In this document: positions 31,130-42,934 of the stretch, piece after piece
Numbering within the stretch: position 1 is the first letter of the stretch
Layout of the letters: the number at the start of each line of letters is the position of its first letter
Assembly: GCA_022749755.1 (NCBI GenBank)
Contig: CM040441.1
Location: 1,282,179 to 1,346,178 of the forward strand
Source: Azadirachta indica
Taxonomy: Eukaryota > Streptophyta > Magnoliopsida > Sapindales > Meliaceae
Direction: 5' to 3'
Length of the DNA stretch: 64,000 nucleotides
Notes under the pieces: generated by a model
What the model saw: the letters and a program-made list of their open reading frames with translations, nothing else
What the model was told of the DNA's origin: nothing
The model's database searches: none
Program-made: the position numbers and the translations under genes

Positions 31130-33094
31130 CCCCACCATTAAGCCAAGCTCTATGAAATCCAAGTCCAATTAGGGATGTCGTCTATGAACTTTGAACTGCA
31201 CTAGTTGATAACCATCTCTGTAGCTCGACCCTAACACTGCGTCTAGCTTAGCCACCTTTTCACGAAGCTCTTTAACTTGGGTTCCTTTGTTTTGTAGCTA
31301 AGTAGAGATTGAATTTACTTCTTTCTGTGCAGTGGCAATTTTGTTGGTCAACTGATAGGTTATAATATCCTTCTCCTTGGTCTCCATCTGAAGGCATCAG
31401 ATTTGAGCATGACCTTTTTCCAAGTATTCTATAGAGGCAACATCCCTTTTAAGCTAGTTGTGTGCAAAAGTATAAGTATGGAGGCTTGAGAACAAAAGCC
31501 TAGATAGTGAATAAAAAGGCTTAATACCAAGAAAATATGGTCAAGCTAGCCACATAATAACCAAAATAAGATTAGAGAAATTGAATACCTAAAGAGACAA
31601 CTGGGTGCTAAGGCTAGCAACATCACTTAGTCTAATGTTAACGAGCTTGTGAGCCTTTATTGTGCTAATAAAATCCATCGTTGGTTATAGCAGGGAAAAC
31701 AGTAAAGAGGCTTCGAAAAGGTGGTCACTTAACAATCGACTAAGTCCGCCAAATGCTTGAGGGGACCTGGTTAAGGTCTCATCCTTCTTCAACTGTTTAG
31801 ACACTCAATATGGAAGCTTTCCAGTTATAGAAACACTAAAACCTTGAGTCCCACGAGGCTTAGAGAATCTTGAGGTCCTGGTTGCTGAGTTATAAATCTT
31901 ATCTAAGAGGGATTTGCTCGCTTTAGTTTTAATACTACTTTCTTTGCCGCCTTCTTCCTAGGTGGATGCAACATCTAAAAAATGTCAACGACCTTACTAA
32001 TGAGTAATATAAAAGAAATGAGGTGGTCAGGTAACTAAGTCAGGAAAACTTAGAGATATGTAGCTCTTTTCTCGTTAGTGATCAGGTCTGCAACCGTCGG
32101 TTTATCATTTGTATTAAGGGTAATAGAGTTCCTCTAAGTATTGACGAACCTTGGCCAAGCTTTTACCATAAGAGTTGTAGCATTTGCATTTTGTTGAGAG
32201 AATATCACCAAACAATCACAAGTTATCTGAAACAAGTAAATAGAGTTTGAAAATAAGAAAAGAGAAACGTACCTTCTGCTTTGAAGGTTGTAGGGATTGA
32301 ATGTTATCTTTCACCCTAAGTGTAAATAGGACCCCTATTACTTGAGGCGATGAACCATGTTGTGTGGCAGTTCTTGTCCGTGATTGTTGAGTAGTGAGAG
32401 GGTATATGGTGTAGTGGTGATATCCCTTAGGACGTTGGTTATAGAAAGACAGGCTCATAAGGCCGTAAAATTTGGGTCTTCACCAATAACTTCCTATCGT
32501 ATAGTGCACACGTCAATTAATCTCTTTCAGGATGGAGCCTCGAGTTGCATAAGAGCAAGCTTAGTTGCACACAGAATCTTCATAAAATAGGGCTAGATAG
32601 GTTACCTTAACTTGAGTTCCAAATAGCAGCTTGAAAACATATCTTGGTTATTACCAGGGTCGTTAAAGGGAAACCTAGACTTGGAAGAAAAAGCTCGATA
32701 GAACTCAAGATAGAGGAGTCTCTCTGCATTTAATCCAATTGGTCTTAATTAAGGTAGTAGGGTGATGGTCGAGATAAAAATAGGTGACGCTTTGTAACAT
32801 CTTCTGTATGACTTCCTGTATCCTTTCTAAATGGCCTTCTCTATTAGATCCTTCATCCTTATTATCTTTTATCTCAACTATTACAAAAGCTTTGCGTTTT
32901 CTCTTTCTACATATCGGGTTCATAGCTGGGATAGATTTGCGGCCATCACGTGTAGAGCCTCATGCTGAGGTTTTTCCTTGGATATCCTTATGCTCGCTTG
33001 CTGTAAAGTCAGCTTTTTCGTGACTTGAATTACTCTTCTCTAACAGAGATGAAGCAGAGTTAGAATGGGAAGATTCTTATGTCTTCTTTGCCAT
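31130..33094 (-). mobile_element. Antisense extra ORF remnant of the gypsy element
   Basis: The minus strand from ATG at 33094 gives MAKKT, then charged, Ser-rich sequence ('NSASSLLEKSNSSHEKADF'), 'MNPICRKRKRKAFVIVEIKD', 'NREGHLERIQEVIQKML', 'MSLSFYNQRPKGYHHYTIYP' (32458-32399), and a coiled-coil-like tail near 31430-31230 ('METKEKDIITYQLTNKIATA', 'KVAKLDAVLG'). It lies between integrase and the 3' LTR on the opposite strand. Ty3/gypsy elements of the Tat lineage (e.g. Retand, Grande) are known to carry such an antisense additional ORF. Multiple stops. A basic nuclear-localisation-like cluster (RKRKRK) stands near the N-terminal third. Function unknown. Confidence 0.6.
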
Positions 33095-33839
33095 GTCTGC
33101 ATAAGAAGAAAAAAAAAGAAAAGAAAAAGCCTTCGTAAGGATTATAGAGACAATAGTGTTTGAAAGAAAGAAATAACAGTGCCAACACTACAACAAACCC
33201 ATAGCAACATAATGTCATTATAACAGGTAGATTTAAGCACACAATGTGTTAGCAAAGACGAAGAAAACAAGCTAACAAGGTTAGACCCAAGATTTAACCT
33301 ACATTGAAAATCAGTTAACTCAACTCACAAGATAAATTGCTTCAGACTATGAGCAACTTGAAAGGAGGTGACTTTTCTTTAGGAATAATTACCAAACACA
33401 CAGGAAAGTGAAGTAAATGAAATCAGTTGGTGAAAGGGTAGTTTTTACTACTACTCACCACAGAAACTGCACTAGACCTTAGATTGGATTAGCAGAACAA
33501 GTATTTGAACAGCAGATGAAAGAACATGGGAAAATGGTTTCACTTTTGGGAAGGATTCTAAGCCAGGGTAGCCAACGACAAGGTTAAAAAGAGGGGAAGA
33601 AGAACGAGGGTAAACACAGAATAAAGCCAAGCACCAAAAGCGACGTGTTTTCCTAACGACCCAAACCCTCACCGATTACCAGAAAGCGTAGGCTATCAAG
33701 CTTATATACACTACACGAGGACAAAAAAGAGACAAAAATTTCTTGATCAAGTGGGTTTCGAGTTAGGATTGCTGAAAAAGGGTTCTACTAACCTCTGTGT
33801 TATAATTCCAACTAAAGATTGGAAAGTTGACAAATGAAG

Positions 33840-34590
33840 GTCAGTGCTTGGAAGGGTATTGAGCGATACTCCTCGCAATATATTGATAGAATATTCGATA
33901 CTGTTGACAAATGTGTACGTGACAAGAAACCATAGGACATGAGGAAGCGCCCACATTACCAAAAAACCTGAAACATCAGGAATGCTTATAAATTCGGGCA
34001 TGTATGAAAATGCCCACGTGACCAAAAACCAAGGGACATGAGGAAGCGTCCATGTGGCCAGAAACCCTAGGATGTGAGAAAATTCTCATATGACCAGAAA
34101 TCCTAGAACATGAGGAAACAACTATGTGACCAAAACCCTAGGACATGAGGAAAATGCAACCATAAACCTTGGTGCGTATAACAGATGTGGTCTTATGTCA
34201 TAGCGTGTAAAACAGGGTTAGAATGGCTCCGTTAACCTTGCGTTACGACGAGAGATGTGTATCAATTTGTTATAAGCTCTGCATTGCTTAATATTATAAC
34301 CTCATTAATGAGGAACTCAGGACGCCTAAGCAATTAGGTACTCTAAGGACTAAGTCAACGCTACTCATATTACCTTTAAAGCCATGATTTGCACCACAAA
34401 ATATCTTTTGGGGGACCACAAAGTAAGAAGTGGACAATTTTTAAATATGGTAAAGGATAGAGTGTGCACTAAGTTGGGTAGAGGCAACGCAGCATGGTAA
34501 AGGCTTGCTTTAAGTTAGTAGGGTACCATTTTCTAGCTTACAAGGGCTTACAAGGGCTGACAAGGTCCACCTCTAATCATGATACTATAG
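33840..34590 (+). repeat. Truncated 3' LTR of the gypsy element
   Basis: Matches 24690-25390 of the 5' LTR, including the 36-bp minisatellite (about 33913-34150) and its short 28-bp variant unit. Homology stops near 34590, so the second half with the TATA box and R/U5 is missing. Confidence 0.75.
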
Positions 34591-34699
34591 TGAGAAAATG
34601 ACTTGTAAGTCTCTAAGATTTGGCTTAATAGACTTATGAAATTCAATCCCAATCTCATAATTTTAAGCTTATTAATCCTTTTTTTAACATAATTTCTAT

Positions 34700-34985
34700 G
34701 CGAGAGCAATAAGTCAACAAATTAATTTTTAAAGAAAGAGAAATTCTCCACAAATTTGATGAATGAATCCATTAACTCAATTGTTTAATTGTGTTGAGTG
34801 GGAGACCATGACTTAATAGATCTTTCTATTTTTTTTTTTTTCATGTGAGAGCAATAAGTCAACAAATTAATTTTTATTAGGAAAGAAATTCTTCACAAAT
34901 TTGATAAATGAGACTATGGTTTACTAGATCCCTCTTTTTTTTTTAATTCTTTCCATGTGACAGCAATAAGTTAATGTTTTCGAAA
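34700..34985 (+). repeat. Imperfect tandem repeat, about 145-bp period
   Basis: 'gagagcaataagtcaacaaa' recurs at 34702 and 34847, with a third partial copy ('cagcaataagtt') at 34959. Each is followed by 'aaattct(c/t)cacaaatttgat' and a poly-T run. Directly flanks the truncated 3' LTR. Confidence 0.8.
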
Positions 34986-34989
34986 AAAG

Positions 34990-36600
34990 TCTACCTTATT
35001 CATGTGTCAAATTATGATTGATTGATCGTTGGGCATAGTATTGCTCTCTGTTGGCTTTAATACCATTGGGCCTTTGAAACCAAATTGAGCTTTCACACTC
35101 TATTTTTGAATTGCAAAAAGTAAGGTGCACTACATCTTTTGGATCACACTTAGTGGCCTGAGGGTTGTAATGTTGCATCCTTAGGAGATTGGGTTTGGGT
35201 TTGGATTTGAACAGAGGGATTTTCTACCATCTTTTGTTATGGCTTATGTACCTAAAAAAATAATTAAAAAAGGCACAAAACTCAAATTATAAGTCCATAA
35301 TGTGTGTGGGAGCAAGATAATGCCAGATAAATGCAAAGAAACACAATGGTTTTAAGGGTGAACGTGATTATGAAGGAATCAAATCAATATTGAAGGAATT
35401 TGCTTATGGTGGTATTCAATATAACCTATTGTGATTAATAAACTAAGGTTATGAACAAGGTTATTTTGGAGTCTAAAGCAATTAGTTTGATGGTTGGAGA
35501 ATGCAAGAAAGACAATAGGACAACAGCGTAATGTTTAGGATTGACAAGAACGACAAGTAATTACCAAAATAGTAATCCAAGAATCATGAGTGTTGCCACG
35601 AAGGGAAGGGCGCTCCTCAAAGTTGTGATTCTAAACTTGATGATAGGTCTAACCTTGGTGAAGCCTATTAAAATCCCCTTTGATATGAAGTAACGGATTT
35701 ATATAGTATATAATGTAGAGTTGTAATAGAATAAGACTAGCTCATAATCCTTTATATCCTGAATTCTTATATTAATCGGAATAAATTTGTTTGGATATAT
35801 TGACGTTATATTATATGAGAATATAGAAGTTTAGAATTTATAAGGTATATATATTTATTTTTAAAGAGATTTTTGATTAGGATAAATATGTTCCTAATTT
35901 TAAAAGAATAGAATTATTGGATAATATAAAATTTTGTTATGGGTGAAAAGTGTAAAAAGAAAAGTTAAAGGGTTTGTTTGAAATTGAGAGGCCATATGAC
36001 TTTTACTTTTATTTGATTTAATAATTGGTGTAGTACATGTATATGATGAATGGGTTATCAGGTGTAAGGAAATAAGAAAGAAGAAAAAATTTAGGTTTAT
36101 GCTTATCAATTCATTACATGGCCATGTGGCAAAAATATATATTAACAAAAGGGTTTTGTTATGGCAGTAGGTCAACTTATATGTATATATGTTACCTTTG
36201 CTTTTACAAATTGGAAGCAAGGAGCAAAAACTAAAACAGAAAGAGGAGGAAGAAAAAAAAAAAAAAGGAAAAGAAGGAAAAAGAGATGACTTGGAGGTGA
36301 TTAAGAGGTGGATAATAAACTAGTAGAGACATAAAATTATCACCTGTTTATCAGGTAGATATTTATATACAATTGGCAGATTTTAATTTTAAAATTGATA
36401 AGTAGGATATTTTATTACATTTAAAGTTTTTCATAAATGTTTATAAAATTCCTGAATTATCACGTGTTGATCTAATTAATTGTTTTTCAAATCAGAATTA
36501 AATAGAAATTTTCATATGAATGCTATATTTACAAATACAATGAGAAAATTGTATCAACATGTGTTTTATTTTTATACATGGATGATTTGAATGAAAATAT
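34990..36600. other. Non-coding DNA, no supported gene
   Basis: A minus-strand ORF of 106 codons (35900-36220) is composed mainly of I/L/F/T/N and looks compositional. A purine-rich tract (36229-36300) is the only standout. No RNA gene or known element recognised. Confidence 0.5.
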
Positions 36601-36619
36601 TGTGAAATAATTTGATAAA

Positions 36620-37330
36620 TGAAAATGTGATAGCCATGGTGGTTATTGTGTTGTGGCACCCATGTCTAGGGTAATGGTCCTTTGGAAAAATCCATTAATT
36701 ACAAGTACGTTTTTGAGCGACGATCCTCGAGATAATGCCCTAAAGGTTGTTTTTTATGAAATGACAATTCCTAGGAATAATGCCCTTAAAGTATTTGTAG
36801 GTAGTTTTGGGGCAACAGTCCTTTGGAAAAATGCATGTAAAATACGCAAGAACAAAAGTAATGGATTCAATAATAGAATTAATGTATTGTATGTTGTTTA
36901 TATGAATATAAAAATTGAGATTTTGACTTGATATTCTATTGCGCTCTTTGTTGGAAATCAATAAGTACTTTTTATATTCAAATTTGTTTATTATAAATTT
37001 TAAAACTATTTTTGTATATAAATGTCTACTGAGCGTTAACTCATCCCTACTTTTTAGGTTTAAGCAATGCTAGAGATTTTGTAAGTAAAAGACAAAGGAT
37101 ATTCCAGGACAAGGATTTTGCAACTTTTAAACTATATGCAATTATAGGTATAGGAGCTCATAATGTGTGGTTTTGATGTATTTTCTATGTTTGTACCTGA
37201 ACGTTCGAAACTGTGGAATTAGTTATATTTTGTTAAATAATGAACTAAAGTAGTTGGTGTTGAATTTTGTTAGGAGTGTTTAGAATGAAAATTTCGAAAC
37301 TTACAAGATTACATATATTGGCACATGTCA
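36620..37330 (+). repeat. Probable solo LTR of a Ty3/gypsy element
   Basis: It has imperfect short repeats ('ggtcctttggaaaaatcc', 'gatcctcgagataatgccct', 'aattcctaggaataatgccc', 'agtcctttggaaaaatgc'), followed by 'actgagcgttaactcatccc' and 'tactttttaggt'. Repeats of the '..taatgccct..' type upstream of an 'ACTGAGC...CTCA..CCC...TTTTAGG' motif are typical of plant gypsy LTRs. No internal domain is next to it. Ends undefined. Confidence 0.45.
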
Positions 37331-38640
37331 TGTTGTAGAGGAAATTATGCCGAAATTTCTTAAAATTAGGGATGTTTCATATCCTAATGTAAGTTGACTT
37401 TTCAGGACAAGAAGTTGTCTAGAAGTTAAATTTGTATAATTTAACCTTATTTGAAAAAGGTTTCTAAGGATTTATATTTGTAGTAAATCATCTATTTCTA
37501 ATTATTCCTAATTAGAATAAGACACTTATCTTAACTAATCCTAATTAGAAGGGGAATTTAAATACTCGTACTTGCAATAAAATACTTTGTTTAAATAATT
37601 TTACTTGTAATAAAATATCTTTTTTAAGTAAGCCTAATTAAAATAAAATACTTATTTTAATTAATGTTATATTAATTAAAATAAAGTTTTGCGTTAAAAA
37701 GGACTTTAAAGTTTGGGCTTTAGAAAGGAGTCTTTTTTGGGCCTTTTTGTGTTCCTTATGCATTAGTTTAATCATGTAACGAATCCTTTGGGCTAAGTAC
37801 CCCCTAAATGGGCTTGGCTTAGGACATTATATTGATTTGAACTAGGCTTTGGATTACTTTAACCTTATATACCATGGCCTACAATTTATGCCCCAATGAA
37901 TGGCTTGGGCTCACCTATGCTTTTGTATAAATTACTTGATAAAATGATATAGTTTTTGCTTGGGTTTAGACTAATACCTATGGTCAATATTCGTGTACCA
38001 ACATTAGCCCCCTTGATCATATGGATTGTGCGGTCTTACAAACAAGCAATGTATATGATCAACTTTAAGGATGTAGTATGCAATATCTCATGTTTTCTTT
38101 TTGAATTTTAAAATGCTATTATTCTATCTACAATAGTGTATCTTAAAATGATTTGTTGTAATTGCTATGGAAACGATTCATCCTCCTATCATATTGATAT
38201 GGCTTCTTGGTCTCCTGGATAAAATATTAGCCGTTAAGAGGTTATTCTTTAGTTGTCCTCAATGGTTAAGATTCTTTTGTCCTTTCACTAATTTTTTACC
38301 TTTTTTACTTTCAAATACTCCAATAGATAGGATTGACCTTTTGACTTCCAATATTTTAAAATACCATGTTTTTCCCTTTCTTTCCCAAAATTGCATTACA
38401 CAAAGTTCTTTCCATTTTAAGAACTTTACCCTTTCGTCTTTCTCCTTCATAGAATCGGTGTGGTCCCTTGTGTTTCCACTATTGCTTACATATGTTGCTT
38501 TCTCGAGTTCAATACGAAGTTCTCTTGTGTTTCTTTTTGGCTCACAACTCTCAATAAGATAAACTTCCATCATTTTCTTCTATTCTTCAAGGTTTTCCAT
38601 TGTCTTTGTTTTTTCATTCGATGAATTGTGGTATAATGGC
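37331..38640. other. Non-coding DNA with short AT-rich repeats
   Basis: 'cctaattagaataa(g/a)a' words recur at 37505-37690. A plus-strand ORF (38167-38562, 131 codons) and an overlapping minus-strand ORF (38259-38573) are both open; neither shows a family motif I know. Confidence 0.45.
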
Positions 38641-39290
38641 AATCCCTCGTTTGACTATTGGAGTTTTTTAACATCTTTTGTATATAAAGGATGGATTTAT
38701 AGGTAAATTGGCTTCTAAGGTAGAATCTATTCCAAAACTAGCTTTACCTAAATCAGCTTTTGATGGAATATACTTTATCTGACCAAGTAGTATCTTTCAG
38801 CTTCATATCGCCCTTAACAAATTCAGACCTATTTTTATCCAATTTTGATAAACATCGGTGCAGAGCTAAGGTTAGAATGAATGGGAGGCTATGGAATTGG
38901 AGAATACTACCACCAGATACGTTATTTCTCATGCAAAGATTCTTCTTCATCCATAGGAAAAGATTAGTCATCGCTACGCTAGTTGGTACATCGCTGAAGC
39001 ATTAATAGTTATACTTTTGTAACACTGTGGGGAGAATTTATCTTGACTCTTAAGGATGTATCTAGTATCTTAGGTTTGCCTATTTTAGAAGATGAAAACC
39101 CTTGGAATATCCAATTGTCGACTACAGAAAAATAAGTCGAGAATGCCCTCGTGCTGCTTTTTCGAGTAGCCAGAGTTTTACACGTCCCACTTATCAAGAC
39201 TAGATTAAGGATTTTTAAGGTTCTCTTTATTAACAAGGTGTTTGTTCTTGGCAAAAAGTATAACATAGGCGATTATTTGAGACCATGATG
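38640..39290 (+). pseudogene. Possible plant-mobile-domain (PMD/aminotransferase-like) remnant
   Basis: The clearest stretch (about 39020-39150) reads 'LWGEFILTLKDVSSILGLPI', matching the start of the PMD domain (LWGE..(I/V)TL.DV..(I/L).GLP(I/V)). Frame is broken by stops upstream and at 39133. PMD genes in plants are transposon-derived or retroelement-borne. Identification rests on this one motif. Confidence 0.4.
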
Positions 39291-39639
39291 ACTTTTAATA
39301 AATTAGGCATATATCTGACATGTTAATAAATAAAAGGACAAGACAAAAAGTAACCCCCTTTTTTTCCGAAAACAATTGTTATTTTGTATTTCAATTTTAT
39401 TTTCAATTTTAAAGTTCAATCGTGAATACAAAATTTTGAAATTTTCTATATTTTTGGTGTTGTGCTTATCTATTTTTTATGTATTTTAATTGATATTTTA
39501 TAATTTAGAATTTTCAAAAATATATAAAATTTAGGACATTTATCAACACAAGTTAGACGGATATTTGTATCATTTTATAGGTTAAAAAATTAGTTAAAAG
39601 TTTACGATAACGAAAAAAAAAAATGAAAGGAGTTTTAGT

Positions 39640-39783
39640 AATGTTTATTTGTAGAGAACAGTTAATGTTGCATGGGTTTATTATTGCATCCATATATTAG
39701 TGTACATTAATTACTCATTAAGTTCATTTAGGAAGAATATGTATAGATATGAGTTTTACATGAAATAGGTTAATTTACAAAAC

Positions 39784-39815
<32 letters not shown>

Positions 39816-40470
39816 GTACTCATTTTATTTATAGTCTGCCTGTTATCATAATTTGCAAAAAACTGTAGAATTTAATCAAAATAAAACGTATGATTTTCAA
39901 AATAACGACTTATTTACACAAAAATTTGAGTACATGGAAAAGCAATATTTGACCTGACTCAAAGTTGTAATTTATTATTTAAAAATTGTCTTCAAGCATT
40001 AAAAATTTGAATTGTAATCTTAAAATTTTTATTTTGAAAATGATTTGGTATTTTATTTTAAAAAAAATTTAAAATTTTGAAATAAATGTTTGGCACAATA
40101 TTTAAAAACATGTTTTTCACTCGTGCGATTAGTAAATTTATTAAACAATAAATTTATATATCACAAATGTAGAATAAAAGAAATATGGATAAATGGTCAA
40201 TAAAAATGAGTTAGCTCATCCAAATTGATATACTTTATACACTGATTATCAATAGATATTTACTCATAATTATGAATAAAAAATGATCAAATATAGCATT
40301 CAAATTAATCAAGAATCATGAACCCAACTACGTCTTCATGTACAATAATGTTCAAATCAACTACAAAGATTCTTCCAAAATTTTCTTTCTCACCTCTGAA
40401 AAAAGTTTTTCATTTTTATGATAATCATCAAACAATAATCAATATTTCTTTTTTTTTTTTTTTTATAGTT
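39640..40470 (+). repeat. Older, diverged copy of the duplication's left end
   Basis: It follows the same path as 43255-44010 (and, from 39990, as 1-530): 'tttacatgaaataggtta' then (AT)n; 'aatcaaaataaaacgtatga'; 'ttatttacacaaaaattt'; 'aaagcaatattt'; 'aaattttgaaataaatg'; 'agtaaatttattaaacaata'; 'atatatcacaaatgtagaat'; 'atcatgaaccca'; 'attcttccaaaatttt'. It is much more diverged than copies A and B, showing an earlier duplication round. Confidence 0.8.
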
Positions 40471-42400
40471 AATTGCAATAAAATGTTTTGGCTCACTATC
40501 TCTAACTACTAATATTATTGACTTGCTATCGTAGTAATTATTATTTGCAATGCACACAATCTATTAACATTTTTTGCCTATTTTATTTTAATAAATGTAT
40601 GACAAGCGCAAATTTTATTGTCATTTAAGTATATTAGTAATTATTTTCGTAAACATTTAACTACTTATATATGCATATATATACATATATGAATGAAAAT
40701 ATTATGTTTGAATTTTTTAACGAATTGATAGTTCACTACTCGTAAATAATATTTTACAGATTGAATATACAATTTTTGGTAGGTAGATCAATATATAAAA
40801 ACTTCACGGTTCTAGACTTTTGGAATATTAGAATTTTCATCTAGAGAAGAATAAAGAAAAACTGTGCTATTTAGTAATTAATCTAGGACTAGGATTTGAC
40901 TCTTAATAACATTTCAGCAATTAATTGCAATAATAAGGTTTGAATATTTTAAGTTATGTGATCTTTATAAAGTAAAGTTTGAGGAATATTATTTTAAGGC
41001 TAGTGCTTAAGTGTTTGCCATCCTATTTTAACAAGCGTTCTATTTGAGTTAAATTAGGTGTGTTAATAATCAACAACTATGGCTTATAATACTTTTCTCC
41101 TTTCTTTTATGCTTTGTGTTGCTTCGCCTTCCAAACAAAAATTAATTGACTAATTGTATACAAAAGCCTTCCTATTTCTCAAATTTTGATTGTGAAAGCG
41201 GATTATGGCAAATAAGATGACATGAAGACTGAGCTGGACAATTTTTAGTTGTTTAGAAAATAAAACTTAATTTATCTAACAAATTTAATTATAGTACTCC
41301 AACGTAAAATATTTAAGCTTTTTTCGGAAATTATTCTTAAAATTCGATACATATTAAACACATATAATAATTTTTATTACTTTTATCAAATATATTTTTA
41401 TTGTTTCTAACTATGAAATCAATTTTCAAACATTATGGCAAAATGTATTTCAAACTATCCAATGTACAAAGAATAGAAACTAATTTTTTATTTACACTCT
41501 AATATTTTTTGGAAATTGAATTGCAAATGAAATCTACCGTATACATTTTTCAATGTTATCTTTTCTAGCTCCTTTCTTTTTTCTTTTATTGAATTTAAAT
41601 CTAACTTTAAAAATTAAATATTTACGATACAATGTAAGATATTTAACAATAGAAAAATCGATGTACATAATCAATAAAAACATAATTTATTTTTAATAAA
41701 AGGACATACGAAATGCATAAATGTAGTATACATACATTTGAAAAAAAATGTTCCAAGTAGTACATTTCTTCAATCCATTGGTAGGTTAGTCAATTTATTT
41801 ACTTAATTCCTACAAAAGTATTTCCGGTTTGTGAGGTATAACTTTTTAAATAGGGTTTTTCAGAGTAGGCCTTATACGTATATAGCTTTTATCAGTAGAA
41901 TTTTTAATAAAAGACAATTAATTCTTAATCATCACGAATAACTTCAGAAGAATTTGAGTAATTATTTACATTAACAAATTTTTAATGTTCTATTTGAGAG
42001 AAATAATGTAAAACTTTTAAAATAAAATAAGAGTATTTCAGCTAATTTCAAATTTTAAAAAAGTTAGAGAAGTTCCAAAGACAAAAGCCCAAAATTTGAA
42101 CTTCTTCCAAGAGAAGGAAAATGACTTTTTAATTATCAAAAACCTTTCTATAATGTCAATTAAACGACATTAAAAAATTTGAAAAAAATTTTTATAACCC
42201 ATTGTATTTAATGAAAAAGCGAAACCAAAAGATCGCTTATGTAATGATAATAACTTGTGAATCATAATTGTTAAAGACAAGAACCATTTATTCTATAGGG
42301 CTTGGATATATTAAAATCTTGAGTCTCCAAATGGAAGAGGAGTTTACATGAATAGTTTTAATTATTGCTGATACTTATGAAAAATCTTCGATACATGAAG
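40471..42400. other. AT-rich intergenic DNA upstream of the prolamin-like gene's 3' end
   Basis: No coding region supported. The part at 41780-42200 resembles the MITE-like block at 7060-7400 ('agtagaatttttaataaaag', 'gagaaataatgtaaaactt', 'aaaatgactttttaatta'), so it is probably a relative of that repeat. Confidence 0.5.
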
Positions 42401-42459
42401 TTAATTTTATTCTCTTCTAAAACATTTTCAAGTTTACATTATGGATTAAAGCAAGCTAT

Positions 42460-42834
42460 TTATTGTTTTGGAGAATGAATAATACACTCATGCCAAACAT
42501 GACCACTTCTAGCAAAAACATCTGCAATATTTTTCTCAGGGTAGTATGGTGCAGTTACTTGTACAAACTCATTGTGACAAGCCCATCCCTCAGCTATAAG
42601 TTGTTGGCAACATTCAGGAGATAGATTCTCATGCTTGTACACACTTGCTTTGATAGCCTCGCCACATGCTGGTTGTAACTTGGTTCCGCAATGTTCTAGA
42701 AAATCGTGAGTTTCCTTTGGTAGTAAAGGTAAAGGCACAAGATCTTTAGCTGCAACAATAACTGATGAGAGCATGACAAACATACTAAAAAGTAAAATAG
42801 ATCTTTCGAAAGATGGGGACTCCATGCCTCGCAT
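42460..42834 (-). CDS. Secreted prolamin-like (ECA1/EC1-related) cysteine-rich protein
   Basis: Intact single-exon ORF of 124 codons if started at the Met at 42834 (MRGMESPSF), or 121 from 42825. The frame stays open to 42933, but that Met lies upstream of the TATA box, so it is not the start. Residues ~8-30 form a signal peptide ('SILLFSMFVMLSSVIVAA'). The mature part begins about KDLVPLP and has six cysteines spaced C-x7-C-x17-CC-x9-C-x30-C, ending 'WHECIIHSPKQ'. This pattern fits the prolamin-like domain (PF05617-type), which includes egg-cell-secreted EC1 and ECA1 gametogenesis-related proteins. The specific role here is unknown; secretion and disulfide bonding are inferred. An AATAAA overlaps the stop region on the minus strand (42459-42464). 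It is the only gene in the window without an obvious lesion and lies outside the visible duplicated segment. Confidence 0.9.
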   Translation of the reverse strand: MRGMESPSFERSILLFSMFVMLSSVIVAAKDLVPLPLLPKETHDFLEHCGTKLQPACGEAIKASVYKHENLSPECCQQLIAEGWACHNEFVQVTAPYYPEKNIADVFARSGHVWHECIIHSPKQ

Positions 42835-42913
42835 ATTGCTTGTATATGTTTTGTCCCTAATATTTTTTAGAGGGGATAGTTTTTTTTGAATGAAATAAAA
42901 AGTATTGGAACAA

Positions 42914-42927
42914 CCTCTTTTATATGA
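42914..42927 (-). promoter_or_regulatory. TATA box of the prolamin-like gene
   Basis: Minus-strand 'TCATATAAAAGAGG' lies about 85 bp upstream of the Met at 42834, leaving a 5' UTR of roughly 50 bp. This decides the start codon against the more upstream in-frame Met at 42933. Confidence 0.65.
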
Positions 42928-42934
42928 TGACAAA

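Noticed and set aside
35900..36220. 106-codon minus-strand ORF as a gene
   Set aside because: Composition is dominated by I, L, F, T and N, as expected from AT-rich DNA, with no motif, no signal of splicing and no second copy to test conservation.
38167..38573. Overlapping plus (131-codon) and minus (104-codon) ORFs as genes
   Set aside because: Both frames are open over the same DNA and neither matches a family I know. The minus frame is charged and protein-like, but evidence is not enough to call either.
40318..40512. 64-codon plus-strand ORF
   Set aside because: It lies in the old duplicate of the duplication edge, and the matching frame is not open in copies A or B.
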